DNA of 64,000 nucleotides. Source: Cryptomeria japonica (Eukaryota > Streptophyta > Pinopsida > Cupressales > Cupressaceae). Positions 33,780-43,917 of this stretch are shown one piece after another; position 1 is the first letter of the stretch, and each line of letters begins with the position of its first letter. The notes below the pieces were generated by a model. It saw only the letters and a program-made list of their open reading frames with translations. It made no database searches and was not told the DNA's origin. The translations under genes and the position numbers were made by a program. The stretch spans positions 401,355,889 through 401,419,888 of the forward strand of contig NC_081408.1 in assembly GCF_030272615.1 (NCBI RefSeq), in the 5' to 3' direction.

Positions 33780-35570
33780 TATCCAGGATTCAGATGGCTA
33801 ATTCTAGCATATGGTATCGAGAAGGAAAGGCAGAAGGAGAAGAAGGAAAGGTCTGATCATGTACCAGCAGGCACGCCCAAGAGAGGAAAGAAGACAAAAT
33901 TTGACTTGGATGAAGCTATAGAATCTGGTAACATGAAGACTTCTAAAACAAAGTATCATATGGTTCCTCCTTTCTCTATTCAAGAGTTGATTGATGAAAT
34001 TATTAAAGATGAAAATTTGAAGAAAATCTCTCTATATTATAAGAATATGGATGTTAAGGATCAAAGGCAGATTGAAGAAGTTGTAATTTTGTGCATGGAT
34101 GTATTTAGTAAAGCGTTGATTGAATTAGAAAATATCTTTCTAAAGATTTGTACAGTTTAATTGATGCTAGGAGAAAATTTGCTAGCCAAATGGACTGAGA
34201 AATAAAGGAGAGTAAACTAGTTAATCAGTGCACCAGTATCACTATAGAGGAAATTGACAGATTGATTTTATTGGCTAATAAAAAGAAATTTAGGAGAAAC
34301 CACAGAGTAAACAGTCTGATGGTTCGCCGAGTTGGAGAAATAAGAAAAAAAACCAGTGAAATCTGGAAGAAGTTCCTTATTGAGAACCAACTTGTAGAAA
34401 CTGTCTCGCAAGATGAAGCCACTTAGTTAGAAAATCCTCTGGTTAATCATGTAAATAAGGAAGAGGATATGCGGGATGTTGCCGAACAACAAATTTTGGA
34501 TTCTATTGAGGTTGATCCTGCTAAAGAAAATGATGAATCAACAAAGGCAGAGGATGGTGCATCAAGTGGTGACACCGGTGCACAGGAGGCACCTAAAGAA
34601 GGCAAATTTGGATAGGTTGATGCTGAGAAAAAGGTAGAGGAAAAATAGGAAAAACCGGATAAAGGAAAGTGTAAGGCAACAGAGACTCTGATCCTTGTGG
34701 CAATTGACATAGCTAAAATTCAAAGCCAGGGGAGTTTTCTGTAGTTCGATATTAGTTTTGATAAACCATTCAATCAGATGTCTCCAACAGAGAGGATGAT
34801 TGATGTTGTTGCTCTCCAAGCACAAGCCAGTCAGGAATTAGCACAAACAAAATCTGAAGAGAAGAGACTCATTAAAAAATTGTTTAAAGTTTTGGAATAG
34901 GTGGTACTGGAACTGTAACTTGATTCAAACACCAGTTCATCCAGTAAGCTTTAGAACTTAATAGATCATATATCCACCAAGTTTGATTCTTTGACCAAAG
35001 CATCAACCTAGAAAGCTATGGAGAAATTTAAAGATGCTAAAGTTCAAAAAAATTTGCAAATGATTAGTAATGATAAGGCTTAGCTAGATGAGGAGTTAAA
35101 ACTAATTGATGAGGCCTTAGTGGAAGGCGATAAAATTTAAAAATCTTGTCTAATTTTGACCAATTTTACTACTGAGATAGACAAGTAGATAGACAATTGT
35201 AGAGGACAGTTAGCTCAGATTTCTCAAGCTTATGATCCTTTAGCTAACTTAACTGACAGTATTGAAGGAAAAAATTTGAATATCATGGAGTAGATTAGGA
35301 ATTTTGAGGAGGAGAAGGAGAGGATGATCATGCAGACAGGTGAACTCCAGAGCCTAATTGGTCCTTGATTGGACACCTTAGTGTATCATAAGATGGACTG
35401 CATTCAAAACATGTCTCAGGAGACTCCTATTGAGATTGCGGCTATAGAATTTCATGCTTATGTTTTGAATGGTTTTTTTTCAATTTTGGAGAAGTTGCGA
35501 GCGGGATGGAACACATATCTTGGGCTCCTTAAGATGGCATATGCAAATTTCCTGAAACATGTATAGATTT
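33780..35570 (+). pseudogene. N2 second ORF, homologous to that of N1
   Basis: A degenerate frame with open pieces 33906-34160 and 35369-35566 and many TAG stops between. Near 33985 it reads IQELIDEIIKDENLKKISLYY, comparable with N1 near 4486 (ELINEITQDGNL..VSKFYH). The middle is rich in E, K, D and S. Near 35300-35360 it carries EKER..M.T.EL and GP.LD.L, the same C-terminal motif as N1. The protein is unrecognised, and its conservation between two families indicates that it once mattered for these elements. The shifted N-terminus and the absence of the roughly 1-kb globular domain seen in N1 are notable. Confidence 0.6.
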
Positions 35571-35813
35571 GATCATCCAATGAATGTGTATATATATACA
35601 GGCAATTTTAAAGCACACCCTATCTTTGGCATTTTTTGTCAAATGGGGAGAGATGAGGTGAAAAATGTACATGTTGATTGTACGTATGGAGTGTATAGTC
35701 TGGTGCAATGCATATTTTTGGATTGTTGATCTAAGGGGGAGCCTTAGAATTCTTTCATTCTTTCATCTGGTGTACAGATTTCATAGGCTTTAACACTTAG
35801 ACATTTTTCACAG

Positions 35814-35842
35814 GTGTTCCCATCAATGCCAAAGGGGCAGAT
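35814..35842 (+). other. polypurine tract of N2
   Basis: A CATCAATGCCAAAGGGG-CAGAT stretch ends directly before the 3' LTR. It differs from N1 and copia B by a few bases, including G to C inside the purine run. A second purine motif, AAATGGGGAGAGATGAGG, lies near 35640-35657. Confidence 0.8.
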
Positions 35843-36806
35843 TGTTGGCAATTGACACTCATCTGGTGATCTTTGATGCTTGATTTATGGTATAGGGTTG
35901 TCATTGATGGCAACTCTTCTTGGAGACTCGATCTGGTGGTTGTGATTCATCTTAACTAGAAGCTAGATTTAATCAGTAAAACAAGGTATCTCGGTGATGT
36001 TTTGGTTTGAAATAATTTCCAATGATTGCATTAATTTTGATGGTTGATTTCATGTTCTTGATGAATGGTAAGATCCTTAGGAAGCATGTGAATACACTCT
36101 TTTGGTCTGGTGCTATGTTTTTTTCAAGATTGAAGCTGACTTGGAGCTACATGTTACACTTCTTGAAGCCGACTTGAAGAAGATTGTTTTTGCGCTAAGA
36201 TCGAATATATAAGATCAAATTGGTGATTATTTTTTTGTGGTAATAATGGTTTGGTGATCCATTTTGGTGTGATTGAGCACACTTTCACATGCGCACTTTG
36301 CTTACAGACAATCTAGTAGCTAACTAAGATAGAAATAAAGTATTCAATAGAGCAAAGATAGTCAGAGATTCAGTGCTTAACCGAAACTCATTCTTGCATT
36401 GTCAGATGCTTCTTGAGAGTTCATTTTATTGTATTTCCTCATTGTAATCAAACTGTAAGTCAATGAGACTTCCTTGAAGGTTATAGCCTTTCAGGAAATT
36501 TAATTGAGCAGTGAGCTCTAGGCAGTGAGCCTGAATGCAAGTGCATTCCCCATCTATGTAATATTTATGTACTCATGGCCATAGTATATAAATATTATGG
36601 GTTCCAGACCCACCGTGGTTTTTCCCTTTTTGGGTTTCCACGTAAAAATTTTGGTGTTGTGGATTTGTGGATTATTTGTTACATGTTTATGTTCTTTTCT
36701 ATTATGCATTGCTAACTGGTGGATAAAGAATAAGTTTGTGGATTTTATTTCTGGTAGATCACTGATTCACCCCCCCCCCCCTTCTCAGTGATCCCTGATT
36801 CTAACA
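35843..36806 (+). repeat. 3' LTR of N2
   Basis: 964 bp, TGTTGGCAATTGACACTC to GATTCTAACA. Hairpins 36614-36642 (CGTGG/CCACG) and 36757-36793 (GATCACTGA/TCAGTGATC, nine Watson-Crick pairs) are perfect here. Confidence 0.93.
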
Positions 36807-36859
36807 ACCCTTGTGTCTATGAGCTTTCCCTCAACACAAAATATTTTTTAAACTCTGTT

Positions 36860-38700
36860 CACTAAATCTAATATATGTTCTACCTTGGGAAATGCAACTA
36901 GGGGATCAACAAAAGATTTAAAGAGGTAGTTAGAACAAGTAATAAATGAGAGAGATATGATGGCACAAGAGATGTTGACTTTGGCCATTTAGCAATCTAA
37001 ACATATACCTTTCCAAGGAGTGTCAAGTCAAACACCCAGTATACCTATTACATCCAGTTGTCCTCTAAACATTTATGCACCTTTGCCTTCCACAATAATT
37101 ACCACTAGAGTTTCACCTCCTTCTATTACAAGTACTACTGATCAAGCCCCTATTGTGAGTGTTGTTTCAACACATGCAACAACTACTACCCAAGCTAATA
37201 CCCAAGCAAATATTTCAAGTACTGCTGCTAGTACTATACTAGTGACTCATTCATGGATGACTAGAATCCCAAGTCTGTCCTTTGTTTCTACAAGTGTAAG
37301 TGTACCTCTTGCTGATGTCCAAAATAGAAACACTTGTCAGAGAAGTACTAGTCAACACCATGGAGCTCAACAACATCATTATGTTGCACAAAGTCAATGC
37401 AACATGTTAGGTCAAATATTTGTCTCGCCACCTCCGTAGTATCCTTTTTTCCCACAGTATCCTCCCCCACTAGTATATCAACACAATAATCAAATGGGAG
37501 GAAAAAATGCTTACCAACAGTATTTACAGTTCCTACAATTTCAACAGCAAATGGCAGGGCAGTACAAACAACAATATCAGATACCCCTACAACAACAACA
37601 TCAGCAACATCAAATTCCTAAAATGTACACCAATAGCAAATGCATAATCAGTTTTCTAGAAGACCAATGCAAATGGATAGATATAGACAGATTGATTTCA
37701 CTAGGATCATAGGTTTCCCAAATCCAGTAAGTAATGAATTGAGGGATGCATTACCTAAATTCAATGCAATCTCAAGGGAAGATCATCTTAGAACATTCCA
37801 AAATGTAATGGATAACTTTGAAGTAAAAAGTGAAGATGTCTTCATGAAAATGTTCATGCAATATTTAACTGGTGATGCTAGAGAATGGTACAAAAGTTTG
37901 TCTGACTTATCTATCAAATCATTTCAAGATTTCAAAAGAATGTTTAGAGATCAGTATGGTGACCATTTAGATCCCAAGTTTTCTTTGCATGAGCTAGCAA
38001 GTATTAGAAAGAATCGGAATGAGGATGTTGCATGTTTTAATAACAAGTTTATCAAAATACTCAACAAAATTCCTCTCAGTCTGAAACCAAGTGACAATAT
38101 GAACTTAGTATTCTATTTTGATGCTTTTGATCCCAAAATAGGGTATGAGTTGGGGTCAAATAACCCTCCAACTTTGGGAGTTACTTTTAAACTTTCTCAA
38201 ACCATAGAAAACAATAGGAAATCCTCAGGAAAAACATCAAGAAGAGACGATGTTAGGATCTTGGAAAATCCCAAAGGACACCACAACAAAGTGACCAAAG
38301 AGGAGGATAAGTTGGACAAAGTTATGAGTGCCTTAAAAGATTTGAGCTACAAAGTGGCTAGAAATGAGAAGGGTTTGTCTCATGACAGACCTAATTTTCA
38401 AAGGCATGATAGACCCAAGATGCATGATATGCCCTATAATAGAAACTAGAAATATGGAGGGCCTGTAGTTTGAAATCAGAGGCCTACAAATAGAGAAACA
38501 ACAGATCCATTGAAAAGACCAAGTGCTCATCTTGTAGAAGATAGCCCATGGTGTATGGCATGTAATTTGCTACAAACACAAACCCAATGTTCAGTAGCAA
38601 AATCCATGGAAGAAGATGAAGATGTATATGCTAGCTACGTGGAAGATGGATTCACTGATCACATGGTGAATATGATTTCTTTTTGAGCTGATAGTGAGCC
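36860..38700 (+). pseudogene. gypsy gag, main part
   Basis: A Ser/Thr/Pro-rich stretch (37020-37439) and a Gln-rich stretch (37494-37630) precede the Retrotrans_gag domain in frame 37640-38449, with GDAREWYKSLSDLSIKSFQDFKR and FRDQYGDH as its signature. Near 38548-38595 the frame encodes WCMACNLLQTQTQC, a remnant of the CX2C zinc motif typical of Tat/Ogre gag but with Gln where His is expected. TAG stops at 37437 and 38447 are in positions compatible with former Gln codons. Gag would assemble the particle. This copy cannot be translated through. Confidence 0.78.
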
Positions 38701-39215
38701 TAAGTATTCAACCTCTGAAGAAAATGAAACAAAAATAGATGTGGATGTTCAGAGACTATGGAGTAGCGGCCATCATCAAGAAGTGTTTTCTGATGAAGAG
38801 AATAAGGAAGATTATAGGGTCAATGCTTCTCATGATCAACCTGAAAACATCAATCTGAGGAGACCTTCTAAAGAAGAAATGAAAAGAATCATTGTGGTTG
38901 TTGTCACCCAAATTAAGAGGGGGTACAATTTGAGGCCGAGGGGTGGCAAAGGAAAACCTGGTGGAATGTTCATAAAAGAAAAGCAGCCATAACCTAAGCA
39001 ACAAACTCCTCCACCATCCACAGAAGAAAAGAACAAGATGGAAAACACCACCCCTACCCAGCAGTATGTGCCAAAAGGGAGCACTAAATTCAAGAAGACT
39101 GAAAAGGAGATCATAGTTGAATCTCCCACAAAATCAAAAATAGCTGAGAAGGAGAAGCAACCAAAGACAACAAATCAAAAGGAGGTTAGGTACTTTTACA
39201 ACACCTTCTTTTGAT

Positions 39216-39974
39216 ATGATGCAAACATTGGCTCAGATAAATATTTATGTCCCTTTGTTAGAAATGATGAAAATCCTAGAACATAAAAATAATGTTGTAG
39301 CTTTGATAAATGGAGTTCCTAGTATGCGCCAAGATGCTTTGCACAATAATGTTGTTTTAGAAAATGAAACTAATTATACACAAGGAGAAAACTCTGGAAT
39401 GATGCAAGCTCCTAAGGTCTATCTAGGGAATACTATCACTAAAATCCCTTCCCAAGTATATCCTTTCTATATGACTTTCTTGATCAATGGAAAGCATGCA
39501 AAAAACTGTATGATTGATTCTAGGGCTTCTATTAATATCATTCCTATAGGAGTCATGGAAGAACTTGGGTTAAATGTTGATCACAACTATGGGAAGTGTT
39601 ATGCCATGGATAATAGATCCATACCTAAGATAGCTATCCTAAAAAATTTAGGAATCAAGATAGAAAATTTTCTAGAAGCTGCCTACAAGGTATATGTAAT
39701 AGTTGTAGATGTCCCCACAAATTATGGCATGCTTTTGTCAAGGCAATGGATGGTAGTGGTTGGGGGAAAAGTTCAACTGGATTTATCATGTGCTACAATC
39801 CCTATTAATGGACAAGATGTCAGGTTAGAAAGAGAACCTATATCTGATACTACTATTGAGCAAGATGACCTAAATAATATGGTGATGTTTTGTGACTTGG
39901 ATATGGTAAACTTTAGGGTTAAACCTATTCAACCATCCCCAGAAGTTGCAGACACTGTCATAACTAAAGTTTAG
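39216..39974 (+). pseudogene. gypsy aspartic protease
   Basis: The open frame contains YPFYMTFLINGKHAKNCMIDSRASINIIP. The catalytic DSG of retropepsins is DSR here, which should abolish cleavage. A second-half motif (YGMLLSRQWM) and an LDLSCATIPI segment follow as in gypsy proteases. The region 38741-39200 between gag and protease is charged linker with frameshifts and no domain. Confidence 0.8.
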
Positions 39975-39980
39975 AATAGT

Positions 39981-40520
39981 AAAGAGGATTTGTGGCACAA
40001 GTATTTTGATGGAGCTTGCAGTAAGGAAGGGTTAGGTGGTGGAGTATTTTTTATTGCACCAAGTGGAAAGACATTTAAATATTATTTTCAGTTGCTTTTT
40101 GAGTGCACTATTAATGTAGTAGAGTATGAATCATTGTTACTGGGTTTAAATCTTGCCACTAAGAATGGGATAAAGAAACTGTCAGTATGGGAGGATTCAG
40201 AATTGATTGTATCTCAGGTTAGATCAACTTATTCCTCAAAAAATGACAGATTGAAATAGTATAGATCAGCTGTGTGAGACTCATTAGAACTTTTTGATGC
40301 CTTCAACATCAGATGGATAGAGAGATCAAAGAACATCATGGTAGACTTCTTGTCAAATGTTGCTTTGAATAGTGATGATATCACCTTGGCTGGAATTTCA
40401 AAGGTGGAGGTAAAGACCAAACCTTCCATACCTAATAATATTTGTAATTGGCAAGTCTTTAATGATGATGATGACTTGTTGAGGTTCTTTCATTGCATAG
40501 ATGAGTATGACATTCAATAA
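39981..40520 (+). pseudogene. RNase H domain (RVT_3-like) located before RT
   Basis: After a TAG at 39972 the frame encodes YFDGACSKEGLGGG, VVEYESLLLGLNLA, VWEDSELIVSQV and, after a TAG (40257) and a TGA (about 40275), NIMVDFLSNVAL. The four acidic residues D, E, D, D of the archaeal/plant-type RNase H (RVT_3) are all present. In most gypsy elements RNase H follows RT, and in Tat/Ogre the extra RNase H usually lies between RT-RNase H and integrase. Here it precedes RT. The following linker (about 40380-40690) connects into the normal RT leader, so I see no sign of a local inversion. Confidence 0.72.
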
Positions 40521-40599
40521 ATAGACTTCAACTCTTTTGTGGAAACCATAGATGGCAAGGATACTATTTTTAGGAATGAAATAGTGTAGCTGAAGATGA

Positions 40600-41376
40600 A
40601 TAAAATCCCAAAAGGATTGGCGGCTCTAGAAAGTGTTTGACAGTCACGATAGTCAAACAATGAAACACTCCCCTATGAACAAAGAGGACCTTTAGGAGAT
40701 TAACTTGGGAATTGATTCATCTCCTAGAAAAATCTACATTGGTAAAAAGATCAGCCCAAATATCAGATCCATGCTGATTACTTTACTTAGAAAATATAAG
40801 CATGTTTTTGCATGGTCATATGATGAGTTGAAGGCTTATAGAGAATATTTGTTCCAACATGAAATCCCTTTGAACCTAGCTGCTAACCTTTTAGAAACAA
40901 TCAAAGGCCAATCAACCCAGTGCGTAGACCCAAATGAAATAGGAGCTAATGAATCTCAGAGATGGAGGTATTATCAAACCCATCAGGCATTCATCATGGG
41001 TTTCTAATCTTGTCCCTATCAGGAAGAAAAATGGTGACATTAGATTGTGTGTGGATATTAGGAATTTAAATGTGTCATCATTGAAATATAATTACCCTCT
41101 GAATAACATGGTAGAAATGCTACAAAAGGTCACAGGTTGTGAGTTATTATCCATGATGGATAAATTCTCTGGTTACAACCAAGTGAAGGTCAAAGAAGCT
41201 GAACAATACAAGACTGCCTTCACTACCCCATGGGGAACCTATGTTTATGTCAAAATTCCTTTTGGATTGATTAATGTTGGAGAAATATTTCAAAGATCTA
41301 TATATGTATCTTTCTCAGACATTATAGACATCATTATGGTTATCTATCAGGACGATTTAACAATATTCTCCAAGGA
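40600..41376 (+). pseudogene. gypsy reverse transcriptase, truncated after YQDD
   Basis: The leader (RKIYIGKKISPNIRS, KYKHVFAWSYDELKAY) and RT fingers and palm are clear: SNLVPIRKKNGDIRLCVDIRNLN, SMMDKFSGYNQVKV, TAFTTPWGTYVYVKIPFGL, and the catalytic YQDD at 41345-41356. A frameshift near 40960 joins two open pieces. Directly after FSKE the sequence leaves the RT family: the thumb, connection and the canonical RNase H are missing, and pre-integrase sequence follows about 30 bp later. The breakpoint coincides with a 21-bp palindrome. Confidence 0.85.
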
Positions 41377-41397
41377 AATTTGGGCATTGCCCAAATT
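41377..41397. repeat. 21-bp perfect palindrome at the RT deletion breakpoint
   Basis: AATTTGGGCA, one T, then TGCCCAAATT: ten-base arms with a one-base centre, placed exactly where RT homology stops. Confidence 0.85.
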
Positions 41398-42705
41398 GAT
41401 ATTTTGTCTACTGCAAAAGACAACATGTGTAGCCTACAACATACCTCATGGTATACCAACATTTTGTATTTTCTAAAGAATGAAAAGTGTCTTGGTGAAC
41501 TCAATGACACTCAGAAAAGGACTCTGAAACTACATGCCCAAAGGTATGTTTTTATTTCTAGAGATTTATACTACAGAAACATAGATGGTTTGTTAATGTT
41601 ATGCTTAGATAAGCATCAGTCTCAGGTAATTCTTAAAGACATGCATGTAGGAATATGTGGGGGCATTATATAGCAAAAACTACTCCTCATAAAGTGTCAA
41701 GGGTTGGGTATTTTTTACCTACATTATTCAAGGATGCTCAAGGATTTGTCAGAAAATGTGAACCTTGCCAAAATTTCTCAGGTAAGCTAAAGTATTCAGG
41801 AGCTCTGCCTCTCAGACCTATGCATGTTGAATCTCCTTTCCATCAATGAGGTATAGATTTTATTGGGGAGATGGCTAAAAGATCTAGTGGGGGACATAAA
41901 TGGATTCTAGTAGCCACAGACTATTTTACAAAATGCGTAGAAGCTAGTCCCACTAGGTAGGCAACTAGTAAAGTTGTAATCATTTTTTTAATGAGTAACA
42001 TAATCACCAGGTTTGGAGTTCTAGTTAGATTAATAATGGACAACTCAATGTGCTTTAGATCTAAGGAGTTTATTGATTTCTGCAGTACTTATGGTATCCG
42101 TATCTCCTACTCATCCTTGTATCACCCACAAGAAAATGAGCAAGCTAAGTATAGCAACAAGAGTCTATTAAAGATCATCAAGAGGACTCTACAAAAGAAT
42201 AAAAAGGCCTAGGATTCAAAGTTAAAGACTGCACTATGGGCTGATAGAATCACTATTAAGAGGGCTACTGGCAGATCTCCATTTAAGTTGGTATATGGCA
42301 CATAGGTCAGACTTCCCATGAACAACTTCTTGCCAGTATATAAGTTTATTCAGGAGCATGAATGTGATATTCTAGATCCAATGGAGGAGAGCATGGAGAA
42401 ATTTGCAGAACTTGATGAGGTCAGAAATGATGCTCATACGAGGAACTTGAAGCTGCAACAAAAAAGTAAGTACATGTTAAATGATAAGAAACCATCAGAA
42501 AGAAAACTTGAAATCAATGATTTGGTGCTTCTTTGGAATGCTAGAGCTTGGGATAAAGGCAAGCATGGAAAGTTTGAAGCCTTGTAGCTCGGTCCATTCA
42601 TTGTTGTAGAGAAAAATGGTGAGTATTCATATTTCCCCATAGATATGAATGGTGAGATGTAAGAACTGCCAATGCATGGATAGTTCTTGAAGCATTTCTT
42701 TGCTT
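41398..42705 (+). pseudogene. gypsy integrase
   Basis: Frames 41380-41673 and 41655-41849 give the pre-integrase region (LNDTQKRTLKLHAQRYVF, DLYYRNIDG) and a zinc domain ending CEPC. Then follow GIDFIGEMAKRSSGGHKW with the first core Asp, LIMDNSMCFRSKEFIDFC with the second, and HPQENEQAKYSNKSLL with Glu as the third. The C-terminal part has NDLVLLWNARAWDKGKHGKFEAL and GPFIVV, the GPY/F-type module. TAG stops interrupt at 41672, 41958, 42210, 42303 and 42585. The roughly 150 bp to the 3' LTR hold no gene. Confidence 0.85.
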
Positions 42706-42855
42706 AATTTCCTTCCATGAACAGTAGGTTTAGGGTTTATACATATGTAGGTTAGGGTCTTGTAAATATCCCTATGTTTTTTGAATGGTCTACTTCTCCA
42801 GAGATCTAGATCCTTTCTTTGACCTAATGGTTCAAACGTCCCAAGCTAGAGCCAC

Positions 42856-43917
42856 TGTTAGAAGTGATAAAAATTGGCTTTTTATTGTACCTTGTCTGTT
42901 ATTCTCAAATCCTAGGGTTTAGGGTTTTTAGAGGATATTTCTTTTGCTAGGTTTCCCCTTTGTTCTCTTGAGCCATGTTATGTTTTGCAGTTGACTAGTA
43001 TCAAACGGTTTCCTCACATTAGGTCATGATCGGGAGGGTTCTCTATCATAAGTTTAGCAGCCCCACACATCAAGTTTTTATATCGAGTTCATTACCTAAA
43101 ATATTTGTTCCCTAAGGATCATGTAATTCCCCCGGTGACTAAAGCTTAGTCATATTTTTCCTTAGGATGGCCCCATCGCACAATCACTTTATCCATTATG
43201 AGTCCCACATGCTTGAATTATTCACTTAAGTGTTGGCCCCAATATCCTAGTTGTGTGGGATAAGCAAATCATATGGATGTGTGAGCGGGTGTTATCCCAC
43301 AAGTATATTCATAGTGGGTCCTTCTCGCATGAGATAAGCTGAAAGCATCATGTAGAGAGAGGTGTTATCTCACGAGCATCATCATGTAGTTTTCTGATAG
43401 CGTGGGATAAGACTAAGGCCTATTTATAGAAAAAATATTGCCCCACGTTACAAAGAGTAGCATCGCCAAGGCTCGCGGGATAAGGCATGTAAGGCAGCAA
43501 AGTGGAGGTTTCAATTATCTCGCAGAGAAAAAAGGCAATGAACAAAGGTCATGCAGGATAATGCCCATGAGGCAACACAATGAAGGAAAAGGCCACAGGA
43601 TAAGAAGACAAGGAGGTAACAAGAAGAAGGTGCTTATCCCGCATGGCGACGAACACCCAAGGTTTTTAGCACATAAAGGAACAAGAATGAAGAAGAAGGA
43701 AAGACATGGGATAAGGATGGTCGAAGGATACCAACCAAAGGCTTATCCCACGAGGGCAAGAAAGGTTTAGTTGAAGGCCGCAAAGTAAGAAAGTGAAGGG
43801 GAACCAAGGTGGATTTCCTTATCCCGCGTGTCCTCGTGGGGATAAGGAAAGACAAAGGCGATAAAGGAAATGCTTAAATTAATTAAATATTAAGTTAATT
43901 AATTTTAGGTGTCTACA
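42856..43917 (+). repeat. 3' LTR of the gypsy element, shortened
   Basis: It starts TGTTAGAAGTGATAAAA and aligns with 27972 onward to about 43874 (homologous to about 29048). The next 43 bp are AT-rich and end TGTCTACA. The remaining 1.8 kb of the putative 5' LTR has no counterpart, so this copy was cut by deletion or insertion. Confidence 0.7.

Larger units (their letters stand above)
31473..36806 (+). mobile_element. N2: second non-autonomous LTR retroelement, gag-like plus second ORF, no pol
   Basis: A 5334-bp element with LTRs 31473-32443 and 35843-36806, a tRNA-iMet primer site and a polypurine tract. The interior encodes a coiled-coil protein with four zinc-knuckle units and a longer degenerate second ORF. 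No pol motif is present. The LTR sequence differs from that of N1, but the layout, primer site, polypurine region and C-terminal motif of the second ORF match. The flanks AACCA and ACCCT agree at only three of five bases, so no clean target duplication can be claimed. It interrupts the gypsy gag region. Confidence 0.88.
27972..43917 (+). mobile_element. Ty3/gypsy element, probably Tat/Ogre-like, interrupted by N2
   Basis: Matching LTR sequence at 27972-29050 and 42856-43874 flanks gag, protease, an RNase H domain, RT and integrase. Integrase downstream of RT places it in Ty3/gypsy. Tat/Ogre affinity is inferred from the TGGCGACTCT primer site (tRNA-Arg type), the long 5' LTR, the RVT_3-like RNase H and the WCMACNLLQTQTQC remnant of the CX2C zinc motif after gag. 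N2 (31473-36806) lies within the gag region. The 3' LTR is much shorter than the 5' one, the RT lacks its C-terminal part, and stops are frequent. No clear target duplication is visible at the outer ends. Confidence 0.8.

Noticed and set aside
31468-36811. Target duplication for N2 (AACCA / ACCCT)
   Set aside because: Only three of five bases agree, so it is not claimed even though the LTR borders are clear.
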